This document shows, piece after piece, positions 18,026 through 26,731 of a stretch of DNA of 64,000 nt (position 1 is its first letter; every line of letters starts with the position of its first letter). Source of the stretch: an uncultured Sphingorhabdus sp. (GTDB lineage Bacteria > Pseudomonadota > Alphaproteobacteria > Sphingomonadales > Sphingomonadaceae); assembly GCA_947492905.1 (NCBI GenBank), contig CANLOL010000001.1, positions 1,590,578 to 1,654,577 on the forward strand. Direction: 5' to 3'. Position numbers and translations under genes: made by a program. The notes under the pieces are model-generated. The model was not told where the DNA came from. It ran no database searches and worked only from the letters and a program-made list of their open reading frames with translations.

Positions 18026-18053
18026 AAAAGGCCCTTTTTAGGGCCTTTTTTTA
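18026..18053 (+). terminator. Intrinsic terminator of the HU gene
   Basis: AAAAGGCCC (18026-18034) pairs with GGGCCTTTT (18041-18049) around a 6-base loop and runs into a T tract. It is a textbook rho-independent terminator 28 bp after the HU stop codon. Confidence 0.92.
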
Positions 18054-18087
18054 TTTGTAAAAATTTATTCTTACTTTGATCAAATTT

Positions 18088-18239
18088 GAGTCTTTTGGGA
18101 AACACCACTAGGGATTGAGTCGTCTCTTTATGCAGAGACTCAATATATTGTGTGTGTCACCTTTTGTTCCTCTGCGTTAACCATATATTTGCCCTTTTTC
18201 TGCTAGTTAACGCACTTGACGTTAACCATATTCGGACTC
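18088..18239 (+). promoter_or_regulatory. Upstream region of ccrM with GANTC cluster and CtrA-like half-sites
   Basis: The 323-bp gap between HU and ccrM has no gene other than the HU terminator. It holds four GANTC sites, the target of CcrM itself (18088, 18117, 18137, 18235), and two copies of TTAACCAT (18177-18184 and 18222-18229) plus a third TTAA at 18207. At 18177 TTAA is followed after 7 bp by TTTG, close to the CtrA box TTAA-N7-TTAA. A bulged hairpin spans about 18114-18143. In Caulobacter, ccrM is activated by CtrA and methylation of its leader represses it; the same logic is inferred here. Confidence 0.5.
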
Positions 18240-18296
18240 ATTCACACTGTCTTGCGAATTTGAAATAGGTCATTTGCTCGGAAATAGCTTCGGTAA

Positions 18297-19481
<1,185 letters not shown>

Positions 19482-19499
19482 AATGAAAAGGGTGAAGCT

Positions 19500-20597
19500 A
19501 TGACATATTATATTCGCCCATGTCATTTCATAGATAGTCCACAAAATTTTGATGGTGAAAGCCGCCGATTGGCGAGCGCATTGATTTGGTTTTCTGCTGT
19601 TGAGATTATTGCGAAAAAAACTGATACAATTGAGCGTGAAATCATTCTTTTGGATGATTGGGATAAGCATATTGCGCAATATGATGAAACTACACAACAG
19701 CGATTAAAAAAATTATATTCCAATTTAACTTTGGAGCGTAAGCCTATAAAAATGGGTGATAAAATATTACGTTTGGATCAACCGCAGGTGATGGCGATCC
19801 TCAATATTACGCCCGATAGCTTCTCAGATGGCGGTCAATTCACCCAAGGCGATGATATGGATAATGCCGCCGTTGAAGCAGGCTATGCTATGGCCGCGCA
19901 AGGGGCTGCCATCATTGATATTGGCGGGGAGTCAACACGTCCTGGTGCTAAGACATTATGGGAAGGTGATGAAATATCACGTATCTTACCAACTATAGAG
20001 CGCCTTGGTGGCAACACAATCATCTCTGTGGATACGCGCAAATCTGCGGTTATGGAGCAAGCTTTGGCAAAGGGCGCTGCTATCATAAATGATATATCTG
20101 CACTCGCTTATGATAAACGTTCGAAGGAAGTTGCTGGTAAATTTGATGCGCCAGTTATTTTAATGCATGCGCCGTCTCAAGGGGATAATCCACATGAAAA
20201 TGCACATTATAATGATGTAGTTTTTGATGTTTATGATTGGTTGGAACGACGGGTTAAGCAGACTATCGAAGCAGGTATATCATCTGATAAAATCATGATT
20301 GATGTCGGCATAGGCTTTGGCAAATCCCTGACTGAGAATTTGAGCTTGATAAATAATCTATCTCTATTTCATGCGATTGGTGTTCCCATCGTTTTTGGCG
20401 CTAGCCGCAAGCGATTAATTGGAGCTATGGCGGGCGAGGAAGATGCTCTTAAGAGGCTAGGTGGATCGTTAGCACTTGCGCTAAAGGCAATAGATCAAGG
20501 TGTTCATATAGTCCGGGTGCATGATGTTCCCGAAACGGTGCAGGCTGTGCGCACTTGGCGCGGTATGCGTGATGCAGCCCTAACAGCTAAGGCTTAA
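19500..20597 (+). CDS. folP: Dihydropteroate synthase
   Basis: This enzyme condenses p-aminobenzoate with dihydropterin pyrophosphate in folate synthesis and is the target of sulfonamides. The TIM-barrel signatures are QVMAILNITPDSFSDGG, AAIIDIGGESTRPGA, IISVDTRKSAVMEQAL and GVPIVFGASRKRLIG. The protein has 365 residues, about 80 more than E. coli FolP. The extra N-terminal part (YYIRPCHFIDSPQNFDGESR onward) is not part of the barrel and resembles extensions I know from sphingomonad homologues. It lies 18 bp after ccrM and its stop overlaps the end of the convergent regulator gene by 4 bp. Confidence 0.93.
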   Translation: MTYYIRPCHFIDSPQNFDGESRRLASALIWFSAVEIIAKKTDTIEREIILLDDWDKHIAQYDETTQQRLKKLYSNLTLERKPIKMGDKILRLDQPQVMAILNITPDSFSDGGQFTQGDDMDNAAVEAGYAMAAQGAAIIDIGGESTRPGAKTLWEGDEISRILPTIERLGGNTIISVDTRKSAVMEQALAKGAAIINDISALAYDKRSKEVAGKFDAPVILMHAPSQGDNPHENAHYNDVVFDVYDWLERRVKQTIEAGISSDKIMIDVGIGFGKSLTENLSLINNLSLFHAIGVPIVFGASRKRLIGAMAGEEDALKRLGGSLALALKAIDQGVHIVRVHDVPETVQAVRTWRGMRDAALTAKA

Positions 20598-22021
20598 GCT
20601 GCGTTATCAATCCCTAAATCGGCCAATTTACGATATAGTGTAGAACGGCCAATGCCTAAACGGCGGGCCACTTCTGTCATCCGGCCACGGTAATGACCAA
20701 TGGCCAATCGAATAACATCGGCTTCTATTTCCTCTAGTGGGCGCAAATTACCGTCATCTTCGAACAATGTAACGCCTATTCCGCCCGTGCCTTCATTGAC
20801 GGATTCCAATTTGGTATTGCTGCTGCTGACTACTGATGCAATTTGGGGAAATTCTTGTTCTGTCAAAGCATCGCGTTCGCACAATACAGCGGCTCTGAAT
20901 AGAGCGCTTTGCAATTGCCGTACGTTGCCGGGCCAACTATATCCGTTGAGTAGTGATAATGCCTCATCCGTAATGCCTAAGCTGCGAAGGCCGGGTTGAG
21001 AGGCCATGCGCGATAGGAAATGCCGAGCAAGAGCAGGGATGTCACTTTTACGATCGCGCAATGCAGGAATCGTCAATTGCACAACATTAAGACGATAATA
21101 AAGATCTTCGCGGAAAGATCCTTTCTCAATTTTTTCTAGTAAATCACTATTAGCTGCTGAAATTACACGGACATCTATTTTATAACTATGTTGACACCCT
21201 AAAGGTTGAATCTCATTTTTATTGAGCAATCTGACCAGACGTATTTGTGTTTCTGCTGGTAAATGATCAACTTCATCTAAAAATATAGTGCCGCCTTCGG
21301 CTTGTTGGACAATACCGATTCGCCGATCAAAAGCGCCCGCGAATGCATTTTTTTCATGCCCAAACAAAACAGAATCCAGCAAATTAGGGGCTAGCGCTCC
21401 GCAATTTACTTTTAAATAGGGTTGTTTTGAACGCGGGCTTGCCGCTTGAATGGCATCGGCGATGACTTCTTTGCCAACACCGCTTTCACCTTCAATGAGT
21501 ATGGGCACGCGCGAGCGCGCAGCTTTTGCTGCGACAGCTAGAGCTGCTCTGAATGGAGGCGCGGAACCAATAATTTCTTCAAAGTCTAAAGGCTGGCTAA
21601 TTTTCTCAGTAAGCGGCTGTAATTCACCAGCTGTTTTGCTGTGATCTGATGCTAATTCCAAAGCCGCAATCATACGCTCAGCAGCCACGGGCTTGATTAA
21701 ATAATCAGATGCACCAGCACGCATAGCTTCTATTGCGCTCTCGCTAGAGCCTATAGATGTCATCAACATTATCGGCAGAGCAGGGCGATTGGACTTTAAT
21801 TCAGCAATCAAGCTGGCGCTATCTGCACCGGGTAAGGCTTGATCTAATATTACAGCATCAAGCATCATTCCATCTTGCGTGCCCAATATAGCAATAGCCA
21901 TCTCTGCATCACTAGCGAAAATAGTACGCCATCCAGCGCGCGCAGCGATGGTTGATACCAAGCGGCATTGCGCTGGTTCATCATCTACGAGCATTAAAAG
22001 ACGTGTTTTTTCTTCGTTCAT
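20594..22021 (-). CDS. AAA+ (NtrC-type) response regulator with altered GAFTGA loop
   Basis: The 475-residue protein has a receiver domain (acidic pair D13/D14, phosphoacceptor D60 in VILDQALPG, K110 in YLIKP), an AAA+ domain, and a Fis-type helix-turn-helix (MTEVARRLGIGRSTLYRKL at about 448-466). Walker A is GESGVGKE (178-185) and Walker B is FLDE (247-250). The GAFTGA loop that touches sigma-54 is replaced by NAFAGA at 225-230. The arginine-finger region FREDLYYRLNVV is intact. The change suggests it may not drive sigma-54 polymerase, as seen in family members working with sigma-70. No sensor kinase gene is adjacent. Confidence 0.9.
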   Translation of the reverse strand: MNEEKTRLLMLVDDEPAQCRLVSTIAARAGWRTIFASDAEMAIAILGTQDGMMLDAVILDQALPGADSASLIAELKSNRPALPIMLMTSIGSSESAIEAMRAGASDYLIKPVAAERMIAALELASDHSKTAGELQPLTEKISQPLDFEEIIGSAPPFRAALAVAAKAARSRVPILIEGESGVGKEVIADAIQAASPRSKQPYLKVNCGALAPNLLDSVLFGHEKNAFAGAFDRRIGIVQQAEGGTIFLDEVDHLPAETQIRLVRLLNKNEIQPLGCQHSYKIDVRVISAANSDLLEKIEKGSFREDLYYRLNVVQLTIPALRDRKSDIPALARHFLSRMASQPGLRSLGITDEALSLLNGYSWPGNVRQLQSALFRAAVLCERDALTEQEFPQIASVVSSSNTKLESVNEGTGGIGVTLFEDDGNLRPLEEIEADVIRLAIGHYRGRMTEVARRLGIGRSTLYRKLADLGIDNAA

Positions 22022-22234
22022 TTCAGTCCTGCATTTGCATGTTGAAAAACAGGGTTAACAGAAAGGGGTAAAGAGCAGATTAATATCGCCAATTATTTAT
22101 ATGGGAGCATTTTTTGGGAGTTCGATTTCAAATGTAATGAAATAATAATAGTTATTTGTAGCAATATGGCTAATGCGGTTGAGCATTGTGAAATATATGT
22201 ATAAAGCATGAAGGAAATTATTACGGAGAATATT
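22022..22234. other. Divergent intergenic region, regulator / oxidase subunit IV
   Basis: 213 bp between divergent genes must contain both promoters. It is AT-rich with no strong palindrome. A GGAGA at 22225-22229 is the binding site for the small gene at 22235. I see no further structure. Confidence 0.4.
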
Positions 22235-22357
22235 ATGACAGGCAATCAAGACATTAAAGACGCATCAAAGACTTATGATGGTTTTTTAAACATGTTAAAA
22301 TGGGGCAGCATCGCTACGGCAATAGTCACCATTTTTGTTATCCTCATAATCTCCTGA
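22235..22357 (+). CDS. aa3-type cytochrome c oxidase subunit IV (small membrane protein)
   Basis: This 40-residue protein is too short for most gene callers. It reads from ATG 22235 with a hydrophilic front ending DASKTYDGFLNMLKWGSI and one transmembrane helix (TAIVTIFVILIIS). The pattern TYxGFxxxxKWGSI is the signature of the bacterial aa3-type oxidase subunit IV family. GGAGA lies 6 bp before the start. It is immediately upstream of the transhydrogenase genes, a placement common in alphaproteobacteria, though the oxidase itself is encoded elsewhere. It is probably the first gene of the pnt transcript. Confidence 0.88.
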   Translation: MTGNQDIKDASKTYDGFLNMLKWGSIATAIVTIFVILIIS

Positions 22358-22373
22358 TATTAGGATATAATAT

Positions 22374-23504
22374 ATGAAAATCGCTATATTAAAAGAATCG
22401 CTCAGCGGCGAGAATCGCGTTGCGGCTACGCCCGAGACCGTAAAGAAATTTATCGCTTTAGGCGCAGATATTGCGGTTGAAAAAGGTGCAGGGGCAAATG
22501 CCTCTATCGCGGATGGCGATTATAAAGACATGGGCGCTACCATTGGTGCGCGCGCCGCTACTATCAAAGATGCTGACATTGTTATGGGCGTGAATGGCCC
22601 TACGCCAGCGAGTTTGAAAGGCATGAAAAAAGGCGCATGGCTCATTGCTGGGCTTAATCCTTTTGGTGAACGCAAGCGCGTTGATGCTTATGCAAAATTG
22701 GGCATAGAAGCCCTAGCAATGGAATTTATGCCGCGCATCACCCGCGCACAAAGCATGGATATTTTATCATCGCAATCTAACCTATCGGGCTATAAAGCAG
22801 TATTGGAAGCAGCATCGCACTATGGCCGCGCTTTTCCTATGATGATGACAGCAGCTGGTACGGTTTCGGCTGCGAAATGTTTTGTGATGGGTGTTGGTGT
22901 TGCGGGCCTGCAAGCTATTGCGACTGCACGGCGTTTGGGTGCGCAAGTATCCGCTACCGATGTGCGCGCTGCCACTAAAGAGCAAATCCAATCATTAGGT
23001 GCAAAACCAATTTTTGTTGAGAGCGTAGAGGGTATCGAAGGCGAAGGAAGCGGAGGTTACGCCACAGAGATGAGTGAAGAATATCAAAAAGCGCAAGCTG
23101 AATTGGTATCATCACATATAGCCAAACAAGATATAGTCATTACCACAGCCCTTATTCCCGGTCGTCCTGCGCCAAAGCTTATTTCTGATGCGCAGATTAA
23201 AACGATGCGCAGCGGCAGCGTGATCGTTGATTTAGCGGCGGAACAAGGCGGCAATGTCGCTGGTGCTAAACCGGGTGAAGTGGTCGAGAAACATGGTGTC
23301 AAAATTGTGGGTGCTAGCAATATGCCATCTTTATTGGCGGCCGATAGCAGCGCATTATTTTCGCGCAATCTCTACAACTTCCTATCTGCTTATTGGGATA
23401 AAGAAGCTGGTAAGCCTGTATTACCCGATGATGATGAAGTGACGATAGGCATTCGCCTCACCAAGGACGGTAAAGTCGTAAATGATCGCTTGCTAGCTAA
23501 ATAG
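22374..23504 (+). CDS. pntAA: NAD(P) transhydrogenase subunit alpha, part 1 (NAD-binding domain I)
   Basis: This 376-residue soluble domain binds NAD(H) in the proton-translocating transhydrogenase that makes NADPH from NADH. Visible blocks are KIAILKESLSGENRVAATPE at the start, MGVNGPTPASLKGMKKGAWL, MEFMPRITRAQSMDILSSQS, the Rossmann region FVMGVGVAGLQAIATARRLGA and VIVDLAAEQGGN. The alpha subunit is split into two genes, as in other alphaproteobacteria. The stop at 23502-23504 overlaps the first copy of the 13-bp direct repeat, so the gene is intact although an inserted module follows it at once. Confidence 0.95.
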   Translation: MKIAILKESLSGENRVAATPETVKKFIALGADIAVEKGAGANASIADGDYKDMGATIGARAATIKDADIVMGVNGPTPASLKGMKKGAWLIAGLNPFGERKRVDAYAKLGIEALAMEFMPRITRAQSMDILSSQSNLSGYKAVLEAASHYGRAFPMMMTAAGTVSAAKCFVMGVGVAGLQAIATARRLGAQVSATDVRAATKEQIQSLGAKPIFVESVEGIEGEGSGGYATEMSEEYQKAQAELVSSHIAKQDIVITTALIPGRPAPKLISDAQIKTMRSGSVIVDLAAEQGGNVAGAKPGEVVEKHGVKIVGASNMPSLLAADSSALFSRNLYNFLSAYWDKEAGKPVLPDDDEVTIGIRLTKDGKVVNDRLLAK

Positions 23505-23545
23505 GAAAAATAATGAATCTGCTATCAATATATCACTCTCAAATT

Positions 23546-23672
23546 CCTCCCCTGCAAGGGGAGGGGGACCGCGCAGCGGTGGTGGGGTGTTTGCATTGAT
23601 TTCATCGTATAATCTTATGAGGCTACACCCCTCCGACAGCCTTGCAGGCTGCCACCTCCCCTTAAAGGGGAG
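23546..23672. repeat. Compound inverted repeats with four hairpins
   Basis: Four short hairpins are arranged symmetrically: CCTCCCC/GGGGAGG (23546-23564), CCGC/GCGG (23569-23579), CAGCC/GGCTG (23637-23651) and CTCCCC/GGGGAG (23656-23672). The left half (23546 to about 23589, ending GGGGTG) and the right half (about 23626 to 23672, starting CACCCC) are imperfect inverted copies around a spacer of about 36 bp. The block is much richer in G and C than its surroundings. It resembles REP/BIME-type repeats rather than a terminator, since no T tract follows. Confidence 0.8.
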
Positions 23673-23681
23673 AATGTAACT

Positions 23682-24050
23682 ATGTTGCAAGGGGATGTTG
23701 GCGTTGCTCATCGAGCAAAGCGGCTCAGAAAAGAGATGACGTTGCCAGAGAATATGCTCTGGAAGTATTTAAGAGGCAATCCCAGTGGAATTAAGTTTCG
23801 CAGACAGCATCCATCTGGGCCTTATGTTGCAGATTTTTATTGCCATAAAGCCAGATTGATTATTGAAGTTGACGGAATAGTGCATGACATGAGCAATAAT
23901 CCAGCAAGAGATACAAAGCGAGATGCATGGTTTGCGGAGCGCAATATAGAAGTGATGAGAATTAAAGCATTAGATGTAATGAGAGATGCGATGAATATAA
24001 GTCAATCAATTATAGACTATGCCAGAGATAAGATAGCTGAGGAAAAATAA
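23682..24050 (+). CDS. DUF559 domain protein (Vsr/PD-(D/E)XK-like nuclease fold)
   Basis: This is a 122-residue DUF559 protein. The front TLPENMLWKYLRG and the core IKFRRQHPSGPYVADFYCHK followed by ARLIIEVDG are diagnostic. D51 and the E62-x-D64 pair match the catalytic positions of the Vsr-like restriction-endonuclease fold. The stop (24048-24050) lies inside the second direct repeat, so the last residues EEK come from repeat sequence. It is coupled to pntAB by TAATG. An ATG at 23736 (MTLPENML) is a possible shorter start. Function of DUF559 proteins is not established; a role in spread or upkeep of the adjoining repeats is my hypothesis. Confidence 0.88.
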   Translation: MLQGDVGVAHRAKRLRKEMTLPENMLWKYLRGNPSGIKFRRQHPSGPYVADFYCHKARLIIEVDGIVHDMSNNPARDTKRDAWFAERNIEVMRIKALDVMRDAMNISQSIIDYARDKIAEEK

Positions 24051-24334
24051 TGGACTTTATATCAATATTATCAATTTTTGTGATGGCCTGTTTTGTTGGC
24101 TATTATGTGGTTTGGTCGGTTACGCCAGCGCTCCATACGCCGCTCATGGCGGTTACTAATGCGATTAGCTCGGTTATCATTGTTGGCGCATTAATCGCTG
24201 CTGCGGCATCGGGCAGTCCTGTCGCAAAATGGCTAGGTCTTATTGGTGTTGTCCTTGCGAGCGTCAATATTTTCGGGGGCTTTGCCGTTACCGAACGTAT
24301 GCTGGCCATGTATAAGAAAAAGGAGAAGAAATGA
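24050..24334 (+). CDS. pntAB: NAD(P) transhydrogenase subunit alpha, part 2 (membrane)
   Basis: This 94-residue membrane subunit has three helices (about 3-25, 33-53 and 57-78) and contributes to the proton channel. The sequence FVGYYVVWSVTPALHTPLMAVTNAISSVIIVGAL, quoted here in part as TPALHTPLMAVTNAISS, is the conserved family block, and GGFAVTERMLAMYKKK is the usual end. The ATG at 24050 uses the AGGAAAAATA of the right-hand direct repeat as its binding site and overlaps the DUF559 stop by one base. Despite the insertion upstream, the gene is complete and in phase with pntB, which it overlaps by ATGA. Confidence 0.95.
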   Translation: MDFISILSIFVMACFVGYYVVWSVTPALHTPLMAVTNAISSVIIVGALIAAAASGSPVAKWLGLIGVVLASVNIFGGFAVTERMLAMYKKKEKK

Positions 24335-25860
24335 TGAGCGTTTCTTCGATGTTTGAAAAATTAAAACTATCCAGCACCATCACAAAAATAGCAATGTTTG
24401 CTGCTGTTCTGATTGGCTCTGCATTAGTGCCAGCTTACGCCGCAGGTGATGGAGCTTCCGTAAACCCTTATGTAGCGCTAGCTTATTTGATATCTGGTGT
24501 ATTGTTCATCCTTGCTTTACGTGGTTTATCATCGCCTGAAACGAGCCGTGCTGGTAACCGCTATGGTATGGTCGGCATGCTGATCGCTGTGGTGACAACA
24601 TTAATCACCCATGACGTCGCTAGCTTACCAGAAATTGGTGTTGCTATAGCTATTGGCGGTATCATTGGTTTCGTAACCGCGCGCAAAATCGCCATGACAG
24701 ATATGCCGCAGCTTGTGGCTGGATTCCACAGCCTTGTTGGTATGGCCGCTGTTTTGGTTGGTGTAGCCGCTTATATGAATCCCGGTGCTTTTGATATTTT
24801 GGATGCACAAAATGAGATTTTCACAGTTAGCCGTATCGAATTGGGCCTTGGCGTTGCCATTGGTGCGATAACATTTTCAGGCAGCGTCATCGCTTTCTTG
24901 AAACTCAATGGTAATATGTCGGGCAGCCCAATCATGCTGCCGATGCGCCATGTTTTAAATTTAGGCACTTTGATAGCGATTATCGGTCTAACGGCTTATT
25001 TCTCTATCATGCCAACCGCTGAATCTATGACTGTCTTTTGGGTGATATTAGCCTTGTCATTCATCATCGGTTTCTTGCTCATCATTCCAATCGGCGGAGC
25101 GGATATGCCCGTCGTAGTGTCGATGCTTAACAGCTATTCAGGTTGGGCTGCAGCTGCTATGGGCTTTACACTCGGTAATACAGCTATGATTATCACTGGG
25201 GCCTTGGTGGGTTCTTCGGGTGCTATTTTGTCTTATATCATGTGTAAGGCCATGAACCGCAGCTTCATCAGCGTGATTGCTGGCGGCTTTGGTGCGGAAG
25301 ATAGCGGCGGCGAAAAAGGCGAGAAAATTGATCGTCCTTGGAAACGCGGTAGCGCCGAAGATGCTGCTTATATGATGAAGCAAGCCGAGAATATCATCAT
25401 TGTACCGGGCTATGGTATGGCTGTTGCGCAAGCACAGCATGTACTGCGCGAAATGTGCGAAGCCTTAAAAGAAGAGGGCGTAGGCATTAAATTTGCTATT
25501 CACCCTGTGGCGGGACGTATGCCCGGACATATGAATGTATTGCTGGCAGAAGCCAATGTTCCTTATGATGAAGTGTTTGAGCTAGAAGATATTAACAGCG
25601 AATTTTCGCAAGCCGATGTAGCCTTTATCATTGGTGCGAATGATGTTGTGAACCCAGCAGCGAAAACGGATAAATCATCACCAATATATGGCATGCCCGT
25701 ATTTGACGTTGATAAAGCGAAACAGATTTTCTTTATCAAACGTTCTATGGGCGGCGTTGGTTATGCAGGTGTGGATAATGAAGTATTTTATATGGACCAA
25801 ACCATGATGCTCTTATCTGATGCTAAAAAAATGTGTGAGGAAATCACAAAAGCTCTATAA
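24331..25860 (+). CDS. pntB: NAD(P) transhydrogenase subunit beta
   Basis: This 509-residue subunit carries most membrane helices (to about residue 300) and the NADP-binding domain III, with IIVPGYGMAVAQAQHVLREM, HPVAGRMPGHMNVLLAEANV and IGANDVVNPAAKTD. The conserved part begins VALAYLISGVLFILALRGLS at about residue 48, so the protein has an N-terminal extension of about 40 residues that looks like a signal peptide (MFAAVLIGSALVPAYAAG). No start codon lies between this hydrophobic stretch and the conserved region, so at least MFAAVL onward is real. E. coli PntB has 462 residues. The start overlaps pntAB by ATGA. Confidence 0.94.
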   Translation: MMSVSSMFEKLKLSSTITKIAMFAAVLIGSALVPAYAAGDGASVNPYVALAYLISGVLFILALRGLSSPETSRAGNRYGMVGMLIAVVTTLITHDVASLPEIGVAIAIGGIIGFVTARKIAMTDMPQLVAGFHSLVGMAAVLVGVAAYMNPGAFDILDAQNEIFTVSRIELGLGVAIGAITFSGSVIAFLKLNGNMSGSPIMLPMRHVLNLGTLIAIIGLTAYFSIMPTAESMTVFWVILALSFIIGFLLIIPIGGADMPVVVSMLNSYSGWAAAAMGFTLGNTAMIITGALVGSSGAILSYIMCKAMNRSFISVIAGGFGAEDSGGEKGEKIDRPWKRGSAEDAAYMMKQAENIIIVPGYGMAVAQAQHVLREMCEALKEEGVGIKFAIHPVAGRMPGHMNVLLAEANVPYDEVFELEDINSEFSQADVAFIIGANDVVNPAAKTDKSSPIYGMPVFDVDKAKQIFFIKRSMGGVGYAGVDNEVFYMDQTMMLLSDAKKMCEEITKAL

Positions 25861-25874
25861 TTTATAGGAGCTTT
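25849..25874 (+). terminator. Hairpin at the end of the pnt operon
   Basis: AAAGCTC (25849-25855) pairs with GAGCTTT (25868-25874), and TATA with TATA inside, past one bulged G. The stem overlaps the pntB stop codon. Only a weak T-rich stretch follows, so it may be a terminator or a stabilising 3' structure. Confidence 0.45.
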
Positions 25875-25965
25875 GCTCTAATTATTGTTTGTATTTGGCA
25901 ATTCATATTGTGGCCATATTGTTATGGCCATAGAGCTATGACTTAATCAGCTTATTGGAGTGAAT

Positions 25966-26664
25966 ATGCGTAAAATTGGTTTAATTGGCGGTATGAGCTG
26001 GGCTTCTACTGAGCTTTACTATCGCTATATCAATAAGAAGATTCAGAAAGTAATGGGCGGAATGTGCAGCGCCCCTATGTTAATAGAAAGCCTGAATTTC
26101 TGTGACTTAGCACAGGCACGGAGCGAAGAAGACTGGCAGCGCATTACCAAAGAATTACTCGCATCTGCTCGGCGTTTAGAAAGAGCAGGGGCAAAGTCGA
26201 TTGCAATTTGTGCCAATAGTATGCACCGCGTTGCGGACCAAATCAGTGAGGGCATTGATATTCCGCTAATCCATATTGCCGATGTTATTGGCGATAGGTT
26301 GAAAGAAGATGGTATAAAGAAAGCAGCTTTACTGGGCACGCGCAATGTGACGACTGAAAATTGGTATCGTCAGCGTTTGGTAAAAAAAGGTGTGTCGCTA
26401 TTACCCGCTGATAACAGCCGCGCTACCGAGATTGATCGTATCATTTATGAAGAATTGATGATTGGCAAAGCAAGCCGCGATTCAGAACGGGCCATGAAAA
26501 CATTCATCACCAATATTGATAAAGAAGATGTTGAAGCCATCATATTGGGATGTACGGAATTGGTCATAGTTGTTGATACAAAGGCCAATATATTGCCCGT
26601 ATATGATAGTATGGAAATACATGCGGATGCGATAGTCGATTTCATCTTGGATGATGGAAAATAG
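25966..26664 (+). CDS. Aspartate/glutamate racemase family protein
   Basis: This 232-residue PLP-independent amino acid racemase family member begins KIGLIGGMSWASTELYYRYI, which is close to aspartate racemases. The two catalytic cysteines are visible in AICANSMHRVAD (about residue 84) and IILGCTELVIVVD (about 191). GGAG lies 6 bp before the ATG at 25966; a GTG two codons earlier is also in frame. D-aspartate is the likeliest product, but some relatives act on other acids. The gene stands alone after the pnt operon. Confidence 0.87.
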   Translation: MRKIGLIGGMSWASTELYYRYINKKIQKVMGGMCSAPMLIESLNFCDLAQARSEEDWQRITKELLASARRLERAGAKSIAICANSMHRVADQISEGIDIPLIHIADVIGDRLKEDGIKKAALLGTRNVTTENWYRQRLVKKGVSLLPADNSRATEIDRIIYEELMIGKASRDSERAMKTFITNIDKEDVEAIILGCTELVIVVDTKANILPVYDSMEIHADAIVDFILDDGK

Positions 26665-26731
26665 GCTTATATAAAAAATAGTTGGCAAACTCCTCACTCT
26701 CGTTCATCATATTAATCGAGGAGTTAAAATC

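Larger units (their letters stand above)
23503..24052 (+). mobile_element. Candidate DUF559 mobile module inside the pnt operon
   Basis: A perfect 13-bp direct repeat, AGGAAAAATAATG, occurs at 23503-23515 and again at 24040-24052, exactly 537 bp apart. The second copy is the binding site and start of pntAB; the first follows pntAA directly. Between them lie a pair of inverted hairpin repeats and a DUF559 gene, which do not belong to a transhydrogenase operon. The pattern fits an insertion with target-site duplication, after which pntAB kept its translation signals. A short TAGCT also precedes each copy at unequal distance. No transposase is present; mobility is inferred. Confidence 0.6.

Noticed and set aside
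23546-23672. Hairpins after pntAA as an ordinary terminator
   Set aside because: No T tract follows any of the stems, the four stems are symmetric inverted copies, and the operon genes continue downstream on the same strand.
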